From NCBI GenBank assembly GCA_020633515.1, contig JACKDM010000017.1:1-64000 (forward strand): 64,000 bases of DNA, read 5' to 3'. A program made the position numbers and the translations under genes. This stretch comes from Myxococcales bacterium. Lineage in GTDB: Bacteria > Myxococcota > Bradymonadia > UBA7976 > UBA1532. Shown piece after piece: positions 28,820 to 37,483 of this stretch (position 1 is the first letter of the stretch; every line of letters begins with the position of its first letter). The notes beneath the pieces were generated by a model. The model ran no database searches. It saw only the letters and a list, made by a program, of their open reading frames with translations, and was not told where the DNA came from.

Positions 28820-30397
28820 TTACCGCACGCCCTGATGATTCCGGTCGGGCATCGCGACGCGGCGACGGGTGAGCACGACCCGCTCCGGCTCGCTCCGGCC
28901 CGCGCGGCGCACCCACAGCTCGACCTCGGTGCCGACCTCGCCGCGGATCGCCTGCGCGACGTTGGAGAGCCCGAGCTTGCGCGCGTCCTTGCCGTCGACC
29001 ATCACCACCACGTCGCCCTCGCGCAGCCCGTCGGCGGCCGGGCCGCCCTCGACGATCTGGCGGATCATGATCCCGCCGCGCGCCGGGCCGAGCACGGCGC
29101 CGATCCCGGTCAATTCGGTGGTGGGGATGGTGTCGCGCTGCTGCGAGGTGAGCGCGAAGTCGCGCACGATCTGCTCGCCGGGGCCGCCTTCGACGCCGCC
29201 GATGAGGACGGGGCGGTAGCCGGGCGCGCTGACCTGGATGCTGGTGCGCACGCCGGGGAGCGCGCGCAGGGTGTAGCGGCCGTCCTCGTCGGTGAAGGCG
29301 CCGACGGTCTCGGCGAGCGCGCCCGAGCGCCACTCGGCGGGGATGATCTGCGCGCCTTCGACGGGCTGGCCGGTGCCGGCGTCGGTGACGCGGCCGCTGA
29401 GGGTGGCGGAGCGGTCGAGCACGATGCGCAGGCCGCGCACGACCTCGCCGGTCTTGACCTCGACGCCGGTGATCTCGCCGGGCTGGTAGCCCTCGGCGGC
29501 GGCCCAGACGCGGGTGTTGCCGGGCGCGAGCGGGCCGAGGCTGAAGGCGCCGGTGCCGCTTTCGAAGGACTGCGCGGGCGGGCCGCCAGCGGGGCGCACG
29601 AGCGGGGTGGCGGTGACCGAGAAGCGGGGGACCGGGCGGCCGTCGCGGTCGACGACGTTGCCCTCGATGTAGCCGCCGCCGGGCAGCTCGACGGTGAGCT
29701 CGCCGGGCTCGGTGACTTCGACCTCGGCCTGTCCGTGCTGGCCGTGGAACACCCACAGCGTGAACGGGCCGTCGCCCTCGGGCCAGTCGAGCGCGAAGCG
29801 GCCGCTGCCGTCGGCGTGGGTCGAGCCGAGCCAGCGCCGCTCGCCGCTCGGCCGCAGCGCGACCCAGGCGCCGGGGGCGGGGCGGCGCTCGGCGAGCACG
29901 ACGCCGAAGATGCCGTGGGCCGGTTCGAGCACGACGTCCCAGCGCACGCGGGGCGCGGCGGGGAGCGCGGGGTCTTCGAAGACCTGCGGCTCGTAGCCGC
30001 GGGCGCCGACCTCGAAGCGGGCGATGTCGGGCTCGACGCGCTCGAGGCGGAAGGCGCCGCTCGCGTCGGTGTCGCCGGTGCGATCGGGGCGGCGGGCGTG
30101 GAAGCGGACGCGCACGGTGGCGCCGATGATGGGCTGGCCGGCGGGATCGGTGACGGCGCCGTAGACGGTGCGCGGCGCGTCGGCGGGCCACTCGACGTCG
30201 TCGTCGGCGGCTGGATCGGGCTCGGCGGCGGCGCCGGGCGGGGGCTCGGGCTCGGGCGGCGCGGGGCGGACGAGCTGCACCGAGGGCGGGGCCTTGGGGG
30301 CGGGGTCGGCGAAGAGGGCGTAGCCGAGGACGGCGACGAGGCCGAGCAGCAGGGCGGCGGCGAGGGCGAGCGGGGCGCGCTTCATGGGCGGCAGCAT
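28820..30397 (-). CDS. Membrane-anchored carboxypeptidase-regulatory-like repeat protein with PDZ domain
   Basis: 525 residues. An N-terminal uncleaved helix (LALAAALLLGLVAVLGYALF) and a Pro-rich linker are followed by several CarboxypepD_reg-like beta-sandwich repeats (VYGAVTDPAGQPIIGATVRV, IEGNVVDRDGRPVPRFSV, LSGRVTDAGTGQPVEGAQII). A C-terminal PDZ domain ends the protein (GGIMIRQIVEGGPAADGLRE, GDVVVMVDGKDARKLGL). There is no protease active site, so it is likely a periplasmic binding or scaffold protein. Its stop directly abuts that of the OPX gene. The ATG at 30385 is an equally plausible start; neither has a good ribosome-binding site. Confidence 0.72.
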   Translation of the reverse strand: MLPPMKRAPLALAAALLLGLVAVLGYALFADPAPKAPPSVQLVRPAPPEPEPPPGAAAEPDPAADDDVEWPADAPRTVYGAVTDPAGQPIIGATVRVRFHARRPDRTGDTDASGAFRLERVEPDIARFEVGARGYEPQVFEDPALPAAPRVRWDVVLEPAHGIFGVVLAERRPAPGAWVALRPSGERRWLGSTHADGSGRFALDWPEGDGPFTLWVFHGQHGQAEVEVTEPGELTVELPGGGYIEGNVVDRDGRPVPRFSVTATPLVRPAGGPPAQSFESGTGAFSLGPLAPGNTRVWAAAEGYQPGEITGVEVKTGEVVRGLRIVLDRSATLSGRVTDAGTGQPVEGAQIIPAEWRSGALAETVGAFTDEDGRYTLRALPGVRTSIQVSAPGYRPVLIGGVEGGPGEQIVRDFALTSQQRDTIPTTELTGIGAVLGPARGGIMIRQIVEGGPAADGLREGDVVVMVDGKDARKLGLSNVAQAIRGEVGTEVELWVRRAGRSEPERVVLTRRRVAMPDRNHQGVR

Positions 30398-30593
30398 AAC
30401 GCAGGGCGGTGGTGCGCGGACACGGCGAGCGTGTCGGGGGCGGTGCTTCGGGGGGCGGGCGGCGCGGCGGTCAGGGCGCGGCGGGAGCGGTCGGGGCGGC
30501 CGGGTCGGCGGCGGGTGCGGCTCCGCGGCGGGCAGGGCGCGGCGTCGGCGGCGGCGGGCGTGCCGTCGGCGGTGGTCGGGTTAGCGGCGGCGG

Positions 30594-30920
30594 TCAGGCG
30601 TCGGCGGCGGCGTCGGGGTTCGCCGGGTCGGCGGCGGCGGCGCGTGGCCGCGGGGCAGCGGCGGCGGCGGCGCGGACCCGCGCCGGGCGCGTCACCCGCG
30701 GTTGCGGCGGCCGGCCGGCGGCGGGGTTGGCGCCGGCCGGGTTCGCGGCCGGGTTGGCGCCGGCCGCCTCGTCCCCGTCCCCGCGAGCGGCGACCTCGGG
30801 CGGCAACCCCCGCGTGTAGGTGCGCTCGTAGCTCGGCGTCTGCTGCATGTACATGTACCAGCCGGCGAGCGCGACGATCAGGGTCGCGCCCAGCCCGGCG
30901 ACGATGTGGATGGGCTTCAT
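30594..30920 (-). CDS. Small single-pass membrane protein, unknown function
   Basis: 108 residues with one N-terminal membrane helix (IHIVAGLGATLIVALAGWYMY) and a long Ala/Pro/Arg-rich disordered tail with AAGANPAANPAGANPAA repeats. I chose the ATG at 30920 (a G-run upstream); a GTG at 30929 is possible. It lies upstream of the PDZ protein on the same strand, separated by about 195 G-rich bases in which I see no gene. Function unknown. Confidence 0.5.
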   Translation of the reverse strand: MKPIHIVAGLGATLIVALAGWYMYMQQTPSYERTYTRGLPPEVAARGDGDEAAGANPAANPAGANPAAGRPPQPRVTRPARVRAAAAAAPRPRAAAADPANPDAAADA

Positions 30921-30984
30921 GCGTGCCACCCCCCGGTGTAGTGTCGAGAGCCAGCGCCCCTACCGTGCGCCGGATGGCACCCAT

Positions 30985-32319
30985 TTGAACCCCTCCCGCC
31001 CCCGACGTCCAGCCTGCCGCGCGCGCCGTTCGTGGTCGGCGTCCGCGGCGCTCACCCTGATCGCGCTCGCCGGGCTCGTCGGCTGCGACGACGACGGCGG
31101 CGCGAGGCCGGTCGACGCGGCGACGCTCGATGCGGCGCTGCCCGATGCCGGGCCCGACGCGAACGCCGACGCCGAGCTCGACGCAGCCCTCGACGCCGAG
31201 CTCGACGCAGCCCTCGACGCCGAAGTCGACGCCGCGCCCGACGCCGCGCCCGACGCGACCGCCGACGCCGCGCCCGACGCCGACGCCGCGCCCGACCTCG
31301 GCCCGCGCGGGCTCATCCACCTCGCGCTCGGCGCCCACCCGCCCGGCGCGGTGATCGCCTTCGACCTCCCCCCCGACCTCGACGCCGTGCTCATCCAGGC
31401 CCGCGGCGCGCCCGATGGGATCTACGGCTTCCAGGTCATCGACACCCCCGAAGGCCCCGCCATCGGCCCCGGCGCCTCCCGGGTCACGCTCAACCCCGAG
31501 GTCGCGGTCGCGCTCATCCCCAACAGCGACCGCCAGCCCGCGCCCGCGCCCGGCCCGTGGCGCCTCGTCGTCGGCAGCGCCGGCGCCGACGCGCGCCCGG
31601 TCGAGGTCGAGCTCTACGGCGTGCGCGGCCGCGGCGCACGGCTCCGGGTCAACGTGCTCGTGCCGCCCGCCACCGGCCGCGGACCGGACGATCCGGCGGT
31701 GGTCGCGCTGATGCGCGCGCTCGAAGAGCAGCTCGCGGCGGCGTTCGGCGTCGAGGCGATCGCGACCGCGCACCCGCTCGGCGAGGACGCGCCCGCCGAG
31801 CTCGCCGTCGACGGCGCCGCGCTCGACTTCGCCGCGCTCGGCGCCCTCGCCCGCGCCGCGCCGCCCCGCGACCCCGGCCTCGACCTCTACCTCGTCGACC
31901 GCATCACCGACGGCTTCGACACCGTCACCGCCTTCGCCGGCGGCCTGCCCGCGCCGTTTGCGTCGCCCGACACCGCGCCCGCCGTCGCCGCGGTCCCGAT
32001 CGGGCTCATCGACGACTTCCCCGCCGCGGTCGCCGATCGCGCGGTGCACGAGCTCGGCCACGCGCTCGGCCTCTTCCACACCACCGAGCCGTTCGGCGAC
32101 CGCAGCGATCCCATCGCCGACACCGCCGAGTGCCCGCTCGCCTGCGACGCCGACGGCGACGGCGTCCTCTTCGCGCGCGAGTGCGGCGCACAGGATCGCG
32201 GCGAGGCGCCGTGCCGGGGCGCGGCCGACAACCTGATGTTCTGGACCCTCGGCGGCCGGCGCACGGTCACCGCCGGGCAGCGGCGTGTCGTGGGATGGCA
32301 TCCTGTCATCGAAGAGTGA
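30985..32319 (+). CDS. Secreted metzincin-type zinc metalloprotease lipoprotein
   Basis: 444 residues if the TTG at 30985 is the start; it gives a normal lipoprotein signal ending LAGLVGC, though the ribosome-binding site is weak. A stalk of Asp/Ala repeats follows (LDAALDAELDAALDAEVDAA). The catalytic region has HELGHALGLFH, the long HExxHxxGxxH zinc motif of metzincins, and ADNLMFW, which fits the Met-turn. Between the two is a Cys/Asp-rich insert (CPLACDADGDG, RECGAQD). It is probably anchored in the envelope and acts on extracellular protein or peptide; the substrate is unknown. Confidence 0.75.
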   Translation: MNPSRPRRPACRARRSWSASAALTLIALAGLVGCDDDGGARPVDAATLDAALPDAGPDANADAELDAALDAELDAALDAEVDAAPDAAPDATADAAPDADAAPDLGPRGLIHLALGAHPPGAVIAFDLPPDLDAVLIQARGAPDGIYGFQVIDTPEGPAIGPGASRVTLNPEVAVALIPNSDRQPAPAPGPWRLVVGSAGADARPVEVELYGVRGRGARLRVNVLVPPATGRGPDDPAVVALMRALEEQLAAAFGVEAIATAHPLGEDAPAELAVDGAALDFAALGALARAAPPRDPGLDLYLVDRITDGFDTVTAFAGGLPAPFASPDTAPAVAAVPIGLIDDFPAAVADRAVHELGHALGLFHTTEPFGDRSDPIADTAECPLACDADGDGVLFARECGAQDRGEAPCRGAADNLMFWTLGGRRTVTAGQRRVVGWHPVIEE

Positions 32320-32418
32320 GGTCGGCTGACTCGCCCGAAAAAGCCCGGCCCGCGACGGTGCAAGACCGGGATGGGTCATTGACCCCGGCGCGCCGATATG
32401 AGACCCGGAGGGCCTGAC

Positions 32419-33213
32419 ATGAGCCACCCCGAATCGCCCGACGACGACCGCATCGACGCGCTCCTCCGCGCGGCGACGCGGCGTGCGCCCGCCCCCGAGC
32501 TCGACCCCGACGATCCCACGGCCCCCGAGACCATCGACGACGGCGCGCTGCGCGCCTGGCGCACCGGCGCGCTCGACGACGAGGGCATCGCGGCGGTCGA
32601 CGCGGCGCTCGCGGAGAGCCCGGCCGACCGTGCGCTCGCTCGCGAGGTCGCCCGCGGCGCCGCGCCCGATGCCTCGCTGTATGCCTGGGCCGAGGCGCAG
32701 ATCCCGAGCGCGCGCGCGGGGCCGACGCGGCGGTATGCGGCGCTTGCGCTCGCGGCGACGGTGTTGATCAGCGCCGGGGTGGCGCTGTGGTGGCGGGGCG
32801 GGCGGCCGGCGCCGCCGGCGTACGTGGCCTCGGCGCTGCTCGGCGGCGCGCAGACGGTGCGGGGGGAAGAGGCGGCGACCGCGCGGCCGGCCTTCGGCCC
32901 GAACGGGCGGTTGATCGTGCGGCTGCGCCCGGTCGAGGCGACCGAGCCGCCGCCGGTGCGGGCGTTCGTCGCGCGGCCCGGAGAGCCGCTGCGCGCGATC
33001 CCGGCCGCGGTGACCCCGGCGCCGGGCGGGGCGATGCAGGTCGAGGTGGCGGCGGGCGTGCTCGGTGGACAATATGGCGACTGGGAGCTGTTTCTCGCGC
33101 TCGGCGAGCCCGATGCCCCCGCCGAGGGCCGGCCCTTCGCCGAGGCCCGCGAGGACGGCGCGCGGTGGTTTGCGTTCGCCTGGCGCTACGTCGCCGACGA
33201 GGTGCCGCCCTGA
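32419..33213 (+). CDS. Anti-sigma-factor-like single-pass membrane protein
   Basis: 264 residues with GGAGG seven bases before the ATG. The N-terminal 100 residues are acidic, helical and cytoplasmic (IDDGALRAWRTGALDDEGIA, VDAALAESPADRALA), like the zinc-less anti-sigma domains of Myxococcota. A membrane helix at about 105-125 (YAALALAATVLISAGVALWW) and a periplasmic beta-rich domain follow. The ECF sigma gene overlaps its 3' end, supporting the assignment. No HxxxCxxC zinc motif is present. Confidence 0.6.
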   Translation: MSHPESPDDDRIDALLRAATRRAPAPELDPDDPTAPETIDDGALRAWRTGALDDEGIAAVDAALAESPADRALAREVARGAAPDASLYAWAEAQIPSARAGPTRRYAALALAATVLISAGVALWWRGGRPAPPAYVASALLGGAQTVRGEEAATARPAFGPNGRLIVRLRPVEATEPPPVRAFVARPGEPLRAIPAAVTPAPGGAMQVEVAAGVLGGQYGDWELFLALGEPDAPAEGRPFAEAREDGARWFAFAWRYVADEVPP

Positions 33214-33863
33214 TCGCGCTGCTCGCTCACGTCTTCACGCTCGTCTTCGCCTTCGCCTTCGGCTCGGCCGCCGACGAGGCGCTGGTCCGGCAGGCGCTCG
33301 GCGGCCACCGGGGCGCGCTGCGGCTGCTGGTGCGGCGGCTCGTGCCGGTGATCCGGGCGCGGGTGGCGGCCTATCTCGGGCGGCGCGGCGGGCGGCTCGG
33401 CGCGCGCGACGTCGACGACGTCACGCAGGACATCTGGCTCAAGCTGCTCGAAGGCGACGGGCACCTGCTGCGCGCCTACGACGCCGAGCGGGGCAAGAGC
33501 CTCGAGGGCTACGTCGGCCTCGTCTGCCGCCGCGAGCTGTGGCGGCGGGCGCGGGCGCTCGGGACCGAGCGGCGGGGCGGCGGGCAGGACGACGCGCCCC
33601 TCGAAGCGGCCGCGGCGGCGGCGCACGGCGACCCCGACCCCGAGGCGCAGCTCGTCGGGCGCGACCTGCTCGATGGCTTGCAAGGCCACCTGCGCGCCAG
33701 CCTGCCCGAGCGCGGCCGGCTGGTGCTCGCGCTCGTCTACGAGGACCAGACCAGCCCGCAGGAGGCCGCCGAGGTGATGGGGGTCAACACCCAGGTCGTC
33801 TACAACTGGATGCACAAGATCCGGGCGCTCACCCGCGAGTTCCTCGATGGCGGGGCCGGCTGA
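33165..33863 (+). CDS. ECF-type RNA polymerase sigma factor
   Basis: 232 residues if GTG 33165 is used (GAGGA nine bases upstream), overlapping the anti-sigma-like gene by 49 bases; no ATG or GTG nearer to the conserved part gives a full sigma2 region. Region 2 is DEALVRQALGGHRGALRLLV to DVDDVTQDIWLKLLEGDG; region 4 is LVLALVYEDQTSPQEAAEVM to VVYNWMHKIRALTREFL. The N-terminal stretch LIALLAHVFTLVFAFAFG is unusually hydrophobic for a sigma factor and may mean the true start is different. It is likely regulated by the neighbouring membrane protein. Confidence 0.75.
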   Translation: MVCVRLALRRRRGAALIALLAHVFTLVFAFAFGSAADEALVRQALGGHRGALRLLVRRLVPVIRARVAAYLGRRGGRLGARDVDDVTQDIWLKLLEGDGHLLRAYDAERGKSLEGYVGLVCRRELWRRARALGTERRGGGQDDAPLEAAAAAAHGDPDPEAQLVGRDLLDGLQGHLRASLPERGRLVLALVYEDQTSPQEAAEVMGVNTQVVYNWMHKIRALTREFLDGGAG

Positions 33864-33884
33864 TTCCGTCTACGCAACGGCGAC

Positions 33885-36071
33885 TTACAGCGGACGCCCC
33901 GCGCTCACGATCTCCAGCGCCTGCTCGATCGCCGGGTGCCGCGGCAGGTGGAAGCGCCCGCGCAGGAGCGTGTCGATCGCGCCGCTCGTCTCACCGCGCT
34001 TCTGGTGGACCCGAGCGAGGTCGATCCAGCCGTTGGGGTTCTTCGGGTCGAGCTCGCTGTAGCGCGTCAGATCGACCTCGGCCGCGGCGAGATCACCCGC
34101 CGCGAGCCGCATCCGGCCGCGGATCCAGTACGGCAGCGGGAACTTCGGGTCGAGCTTCATCGCCTCTTCGAAGCGGGTGAGCGCGCCCGCCTTGTCGCCC
34201 TGCCGCAGCGCGAGCGTGCCCTGGTTGAACGGCGCCATCGCGTCGGCCCCGTCGCGCCGCTTCGCCTCGGCGAACCACCGCGCCGCCGCCTCGAGGTCGC
34301 CGCGCTGGATCGCGTTGTGCCCGCGGTTGTTGGCGGTGACCGCGGCCTCGGGCGCGAGCGCCTCGGCGGTCGCGTAGGCGGCCTCGGCGTCGTCGAAGCG
34401 GCCGGCGCGCTGCAAGAGGTTGGCGAGGTTGCCCCACGCCTTGCGGTTCTTCGGCTGCTTCGTCACCGCGTCGCGCAGCGCGGCCTCGGCGGCGGCGACC
34501 TCGCCGAGCGCTTCGAGGACCTCGGATTGTTCGAGCCGGTAGAGCACCGCCTTCGGGTCGCGCTCCTCGACCTCGGCGTAGGCCGCGCGCGCGCCGACGA
34601 GGTCGCCGAGGCCGGCGCGGACGTGGCCGAGCTCCTCCCAGGCGTCGGCGCGCTCGGGGCGGGCGGCGAGCGCGGCGGTGAGCTTCTTCTCGGCGATCGG
34701 GAGGTGCTCGGGCTTGCCGTGGAACCGCCAGATCCGGGCGTGGGCCATGCCGAGGCGCACCGCGGCGTCGCGGGGGTCGTCGCCCTCGCGGGTCTCGGCG
34801 AGCGCGTCGACGAGCTCGGTGGTGTGCGGGCGGGCGGGGGTCTCCTCGGGGCGCGGGTTCTTGCGGATGAAGTGGTCGGTGAAGGTGACGTGCGGGATGT
34901 CGCTCGTGCCGCCCTTGCGCATGTGGCACTCGGCGCAGGCGGCGTCGGGCGACATCCCGTGGGCCGAGCCGCAGTCCTGCGGCTGGTGGCAGCCGAGGCA
35001 GGCCGCGCGCTGGCTGCGGGCGTCGCTGGTGTGATGCGGGTCGTGGCACTTGGTGCAGCTCAGCGCGCCGCCGGACGCGGTGAAGCACTTGCTCAGCGAG
35101 AGGCGGTGGCCGTGGCTGGCGATGCCGAAGTCGGGGCCGCCGTCCTGCGCATACACGAAGATCGAGAGGTGGTCTTCGAGCGGGGTGCGCGGGTCGTAGG
35201 TGTCCCAGCGGCGGCCGGTGAGGATGACGCGATCCTCGCCGGTGAGGTGGCACTGCTGGCAGACGCGGAGCTGGCGCACCGGGGAGAGGCGGGCAGGATT
35301 GAGGATGCTCGGATCGGGCTGCCCGGCCGGCGGCGCGGTGCCGGCGAGGCGGGCGGCGACGTGCGCGGTGCCGTCGCCGTGGCAGCGACCGCAGGTGATG
35401 CCCTCGGCGAGCGGGGTCGCGTAGCCGGCGAGGGTCTCGTCGACCGCCGGGGTGAGGTCGTTGTGGCAGAAGAGGCAGATCGGCTTGACCGGGCGGTCGA
35501 AGCGGAAGTGCTTGGGGCCCTCGTAGCCGGGCGACATGTCCCAGATGCGGCGGCGGCTGTACCAGGTCAGCGGCAGCTCGACGACCTCGCCCTCGACGAC
35601 GCCGAGGTAGCTGCGGGTGTGGTTGCCCGAGCCGACGACCCACTGCACCTCGAGCGCGCGGCGGTAGTCGGTGCCGGGCATCGTCTCCTCCTGCCACCAG
35701 CGGCCGTCGGCGTCGACGTAGGCGCGGTAGCGCAGCCCCGAGTGGGGGTGGGTGACGGTGGCCTTCTCGGGGGTGAAGTCCTCGATCGGGGGCCGCGCGG
35801 TGGGGCGGTAGAGGCTGCGCCCCATGCCGGTCTCGAGGAAGCCGTAGGTCTGGTCGGGGTGACAGTCGGCGCAGACCTCGGGGCCGGGTGGCGGCTTCGT
35901 CGGCGCGGCGGCGGCGACCGGCGCGGCGTCGACGGCGGCGTCGACGACGGCCCGCGCCGCGTCGGGCCGTCCCGCGTCGGCCGCGGGCTTCTCCGAGCGG
36001 CACCCCGCGAGCGCGGCGAGCGCGACGAGCGCCCACGCCGCCACCCAGAGCTTCGACCCCGATCCAGACAT
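33885..36071 (-). CDS. Seven-haem c-type cytochrome / TPR lipoprotein
   Basis: 728 residues. I chose the ATG at 36071 (GAGGAGGA upstream), which gives a lipoprotein signal ending LAALAGC. After a short Asp/Ala linker there are seven CxxCH haem motifs: CADCH, CLFCH, CGRCH, CQQCH, CTKCH, CLGCH and CAECH, between residues 67 and about 400. The C-terminal 300 residues are TPR repeats (AWEELGHVRAGLGDLVGARA, AWGNLANLLQRAGRFDDAEA). The layout resembles cytochrome c-554-like multihaem/TPR proteins known from Planctomycetes and Acidobacteria, whose electron partners are unknown. It should sit in the periplasm or on the outer surface. No c-type maturation genes are nearby. Confidence 0.82.
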   Translation of the reverse strand: MSGSGSKLWVAAWALVALAALAGCRSEKPAADAGRPDAARAVVDAAVDAAPVAAAAPTKPPPGPEVCADCHPDQTYGFLETGMGRSLYRPTARPPIEDFTPEKATVTHPHSGLRYRAYVDADGRWWQEETMPGTDYRRALEVQWVVGSGNHTRSYLGVVEGEVVELPLTWYSRRRIWDMSPGYEGPKHFRFDRPVKPICLFCHNDLTPAVDETLAGYATPLAEGITCGRCHGDGTAHVAARLAGTAPPAGQPDPSILNPARLSPVRQLRVCQQCHLTGEDRVILTGRRWDTYDPRTPLEDHLSIFVYAQDGGPDFGIASHGHRLSLSKCFTASGGALSCTKCHDPHHTSDARSQRAACLGCHQPQDCGSAHGMSPDAACAECHMRKGGTSDIPHVTFTDHFIRKNPRPEETPARPHTTELVDALAETREGDDPRDAAVRLGMAHARIWRFHGKPEHLPIAEKKLTAALAARPERADAWEELGHVRAGLGDLVGARAAYAEVEERDPKAVLYRLEQSEVLEALGEVAAAEAALRDAVTKQPKNRKAWGNLANLLQRAGRFDDAEAAYATAEALAPEAAVTANNRGHNAIQRGDLEAAARWFAEAKRRDGADAMAPFNQGTLALRQGDKAGALTRFEEAMKLDPKFPLPYWIRGRMRLAAGDLAAAEVDLTRYSELDPKNPNGWIDLARVHQKRGETSGAIDTLLRGRFHLPRHPAIEQALEIVSAGRPL

Positions 36072-36225
36072 GCGCGTCCTCCTCGCCGCGGCGCGCGCGG
36101 CGACCGCATCATACCCCGCGCCGCCCGGGTGGCGCACCTCGGCGCAGCCTGCCCCGCCCCCTGGTGCCGATCGAGCGCTCGCGCTACTCTGGCGCCGTTT
36201 CCCGACGCCACCGCGGAGAGCCCCG

Positions 36226-36606
36226 ATGCACCCCTACGACCGCCTGCGCGACCGCCTCGCGGGCTTCGTCGCCGCCCGCGACTGGCAGCAGTTCCACAGC
36301 CCCAAGAACCTCGCCGCCTGCCTCTCCGTCGAGGCCGGCGAGCTGCTCGAGCTCTACATGTGGACCCGCGAAGGCGACGGCCCCCACCCGCCCGGCGCCG
36401 GCCCGCCCGACCCGCAGCGCGTCGAGGACGAGGCCGCCGACGTCCTCATCAGCCTCCTCAACCTCGCCGCCGCGCTCGACCTCGACCTGCCCGCCGCCGC
36501 GATGCGCAAGCTCGACCGCCTCGAAGACAAGTACCCCGTCGCCCACGCCCGCGGGAACGCGCTCCGCGGCGAGGTGCACGCCGCGCGCATCCGTCGGCCG
36601 GACTAG
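36226..36606 (+). CDS. MazG-like nucleotide pyrophosphohydrolase
   Basis: 126 residues, all-alpha NTP-PPase of the MazG/dCTPase type. The EExxE...ExxD pattern is seen as LSVEAGELLELYMW and VEDEAADVLISLLNLA, which bind magnesium. It likely hydrolyses a (d)NTP to the monophosphate, cleaning the nucleotide pool. The ATG follows GGAGAG at normal spacing. Confidence 0.85.
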   Translation: MHPYDRLRDRLAGFVAARDWQQFHSPKNLAACLSVEAGELLELYMWTREGDGPHPPGAGPPDPQRVEDEAADVLISLLNLAAALDLDLPAAAMRKLDRLEDKYPVAHARGNALRGEVHAARIRRPD

Positions 36607-36670
36607 AAGTTTCGCCCCCGGCCCCCGTCGGCCCGCCCGACCCGCAGACGACCCTCTGGAGGAACCCGCG

Positions 36671-37471
36671 ATGGCCATCCGCAACGTGCTCGCCCTGCTC
36701 CTCGTCTCGACCGTCGGCGCCGGCTGCCCGCTCGTGCAAGAAGGCGACTCCGGCCCCGACATCCCCTTCGTGCCCACCGCCGAGCTGCGCCAGGTCGCGC
36801 TCACCGAGAAGCCGAGCTACGAGATCCTCGGCGCCCACTTCTGCCACGACTTCGCCGGCGGCAACCCGCTCCTCGGCGCCGGCTGCACCGGCTTCTTCGG
36901 CCGCGCCCCCGCCCGCGAGGCGCTCCGCTTCGGCTTCACCACCACCTTCTCGCTCCAGAACGACAACAGCTTCCCCGTGCCGCTCCTCGAGATGCTGCTC
37001 GCGCTCGACGTCTTCGAAGGCACCGGCCAGTCGGCGCTCGGCGCGGTCTGCGTCTCGTTCTGCGAGGACCCCGCCGCCGGCTGCGAGCAGCCCGTCGACC
37101 CCTGCGTCGCCGACAACAACATCGACGGCCTCGACGACTTCGTGCCCGACATCGACGACCTCATCGGCCTCGCCGTCGGCGCGATCAACGGCGACGACCC
37201 CGACCTCGACCCGCTCGGCAACCTCGGGCTGCGCTACATCCCCGCCAACGGCGAGACCGAGACCGCGGTGCGCTTCGAGCTCGACATCGACGCCATGCTC
37301 GGCCTCATCGGCGAGCTCGTCGACCAGTCGAGCGACGAGATCCTCGCCGGCGCCTCGCCCTCGTTCGACATCCCGTTCAAGGCCGAGGGCTCGCTCTTCT
37401 TCCAGCTCCCCGTGCTCGGCCGCAACGCGATCGACTACGGGCCCTTCGACGGCGCCTGGTCGCTCGACTGA
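36671..37471 (+). CDS. Lipoprotein with LEA14/WHy-like features
   Basis: 266 residues. The signal NVLALLLVSTVGAGC suggests lipidation. The core contains FGFTTTFSLQNDNSFPVPLL and a later RFELDIDAMLGLIG strand, reminiscent of the LEA type-2/WHy beta-sandwich, whose signature is a strand followed by N-x-N-x-F-P-x-P. Two Cys clusters (CVSFCEDPAAGC and VDPCVADNN) could form disulphides. GGAGGAA precedes the ATG. A desiccation or stress role is only suggested by the fold. The MATE exporter gene follows after 12 bases. Confidence 0.55.
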   Translation: MAIRNVLALLLVSTVGAGCPLVQEGDSGPDIPFVPTAELRQVALTEKPSYEILGAHFCHDFAGGNPLLGAGCTGFFGRAPAREALRFGFTTTFSLQNDNSFPVPLLEMLLALDVFEGTGQSALGAVCVSFCEDPAAGCEQPVDPCVADNNIDGLDDFVPDIDDLIGLAVGAINGDDPDLDPLGNLGLRYIPANGETETAVRFELDIDAMLGLIGELVDQSSDEILAGASPSFDIPFKAEGSLFFQLPVLGRNAIDYGPFDGAWSLD

Positions 37472-37483
37472 GACTGCGCCGCG

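Noticed and set aside
30398..30593. Small gene in the G-rich gap before the small membrane protein's end
   Set aside because: Only low-complexity readings are possible, without ribosome-binding site or motif; I see nothing supportable.
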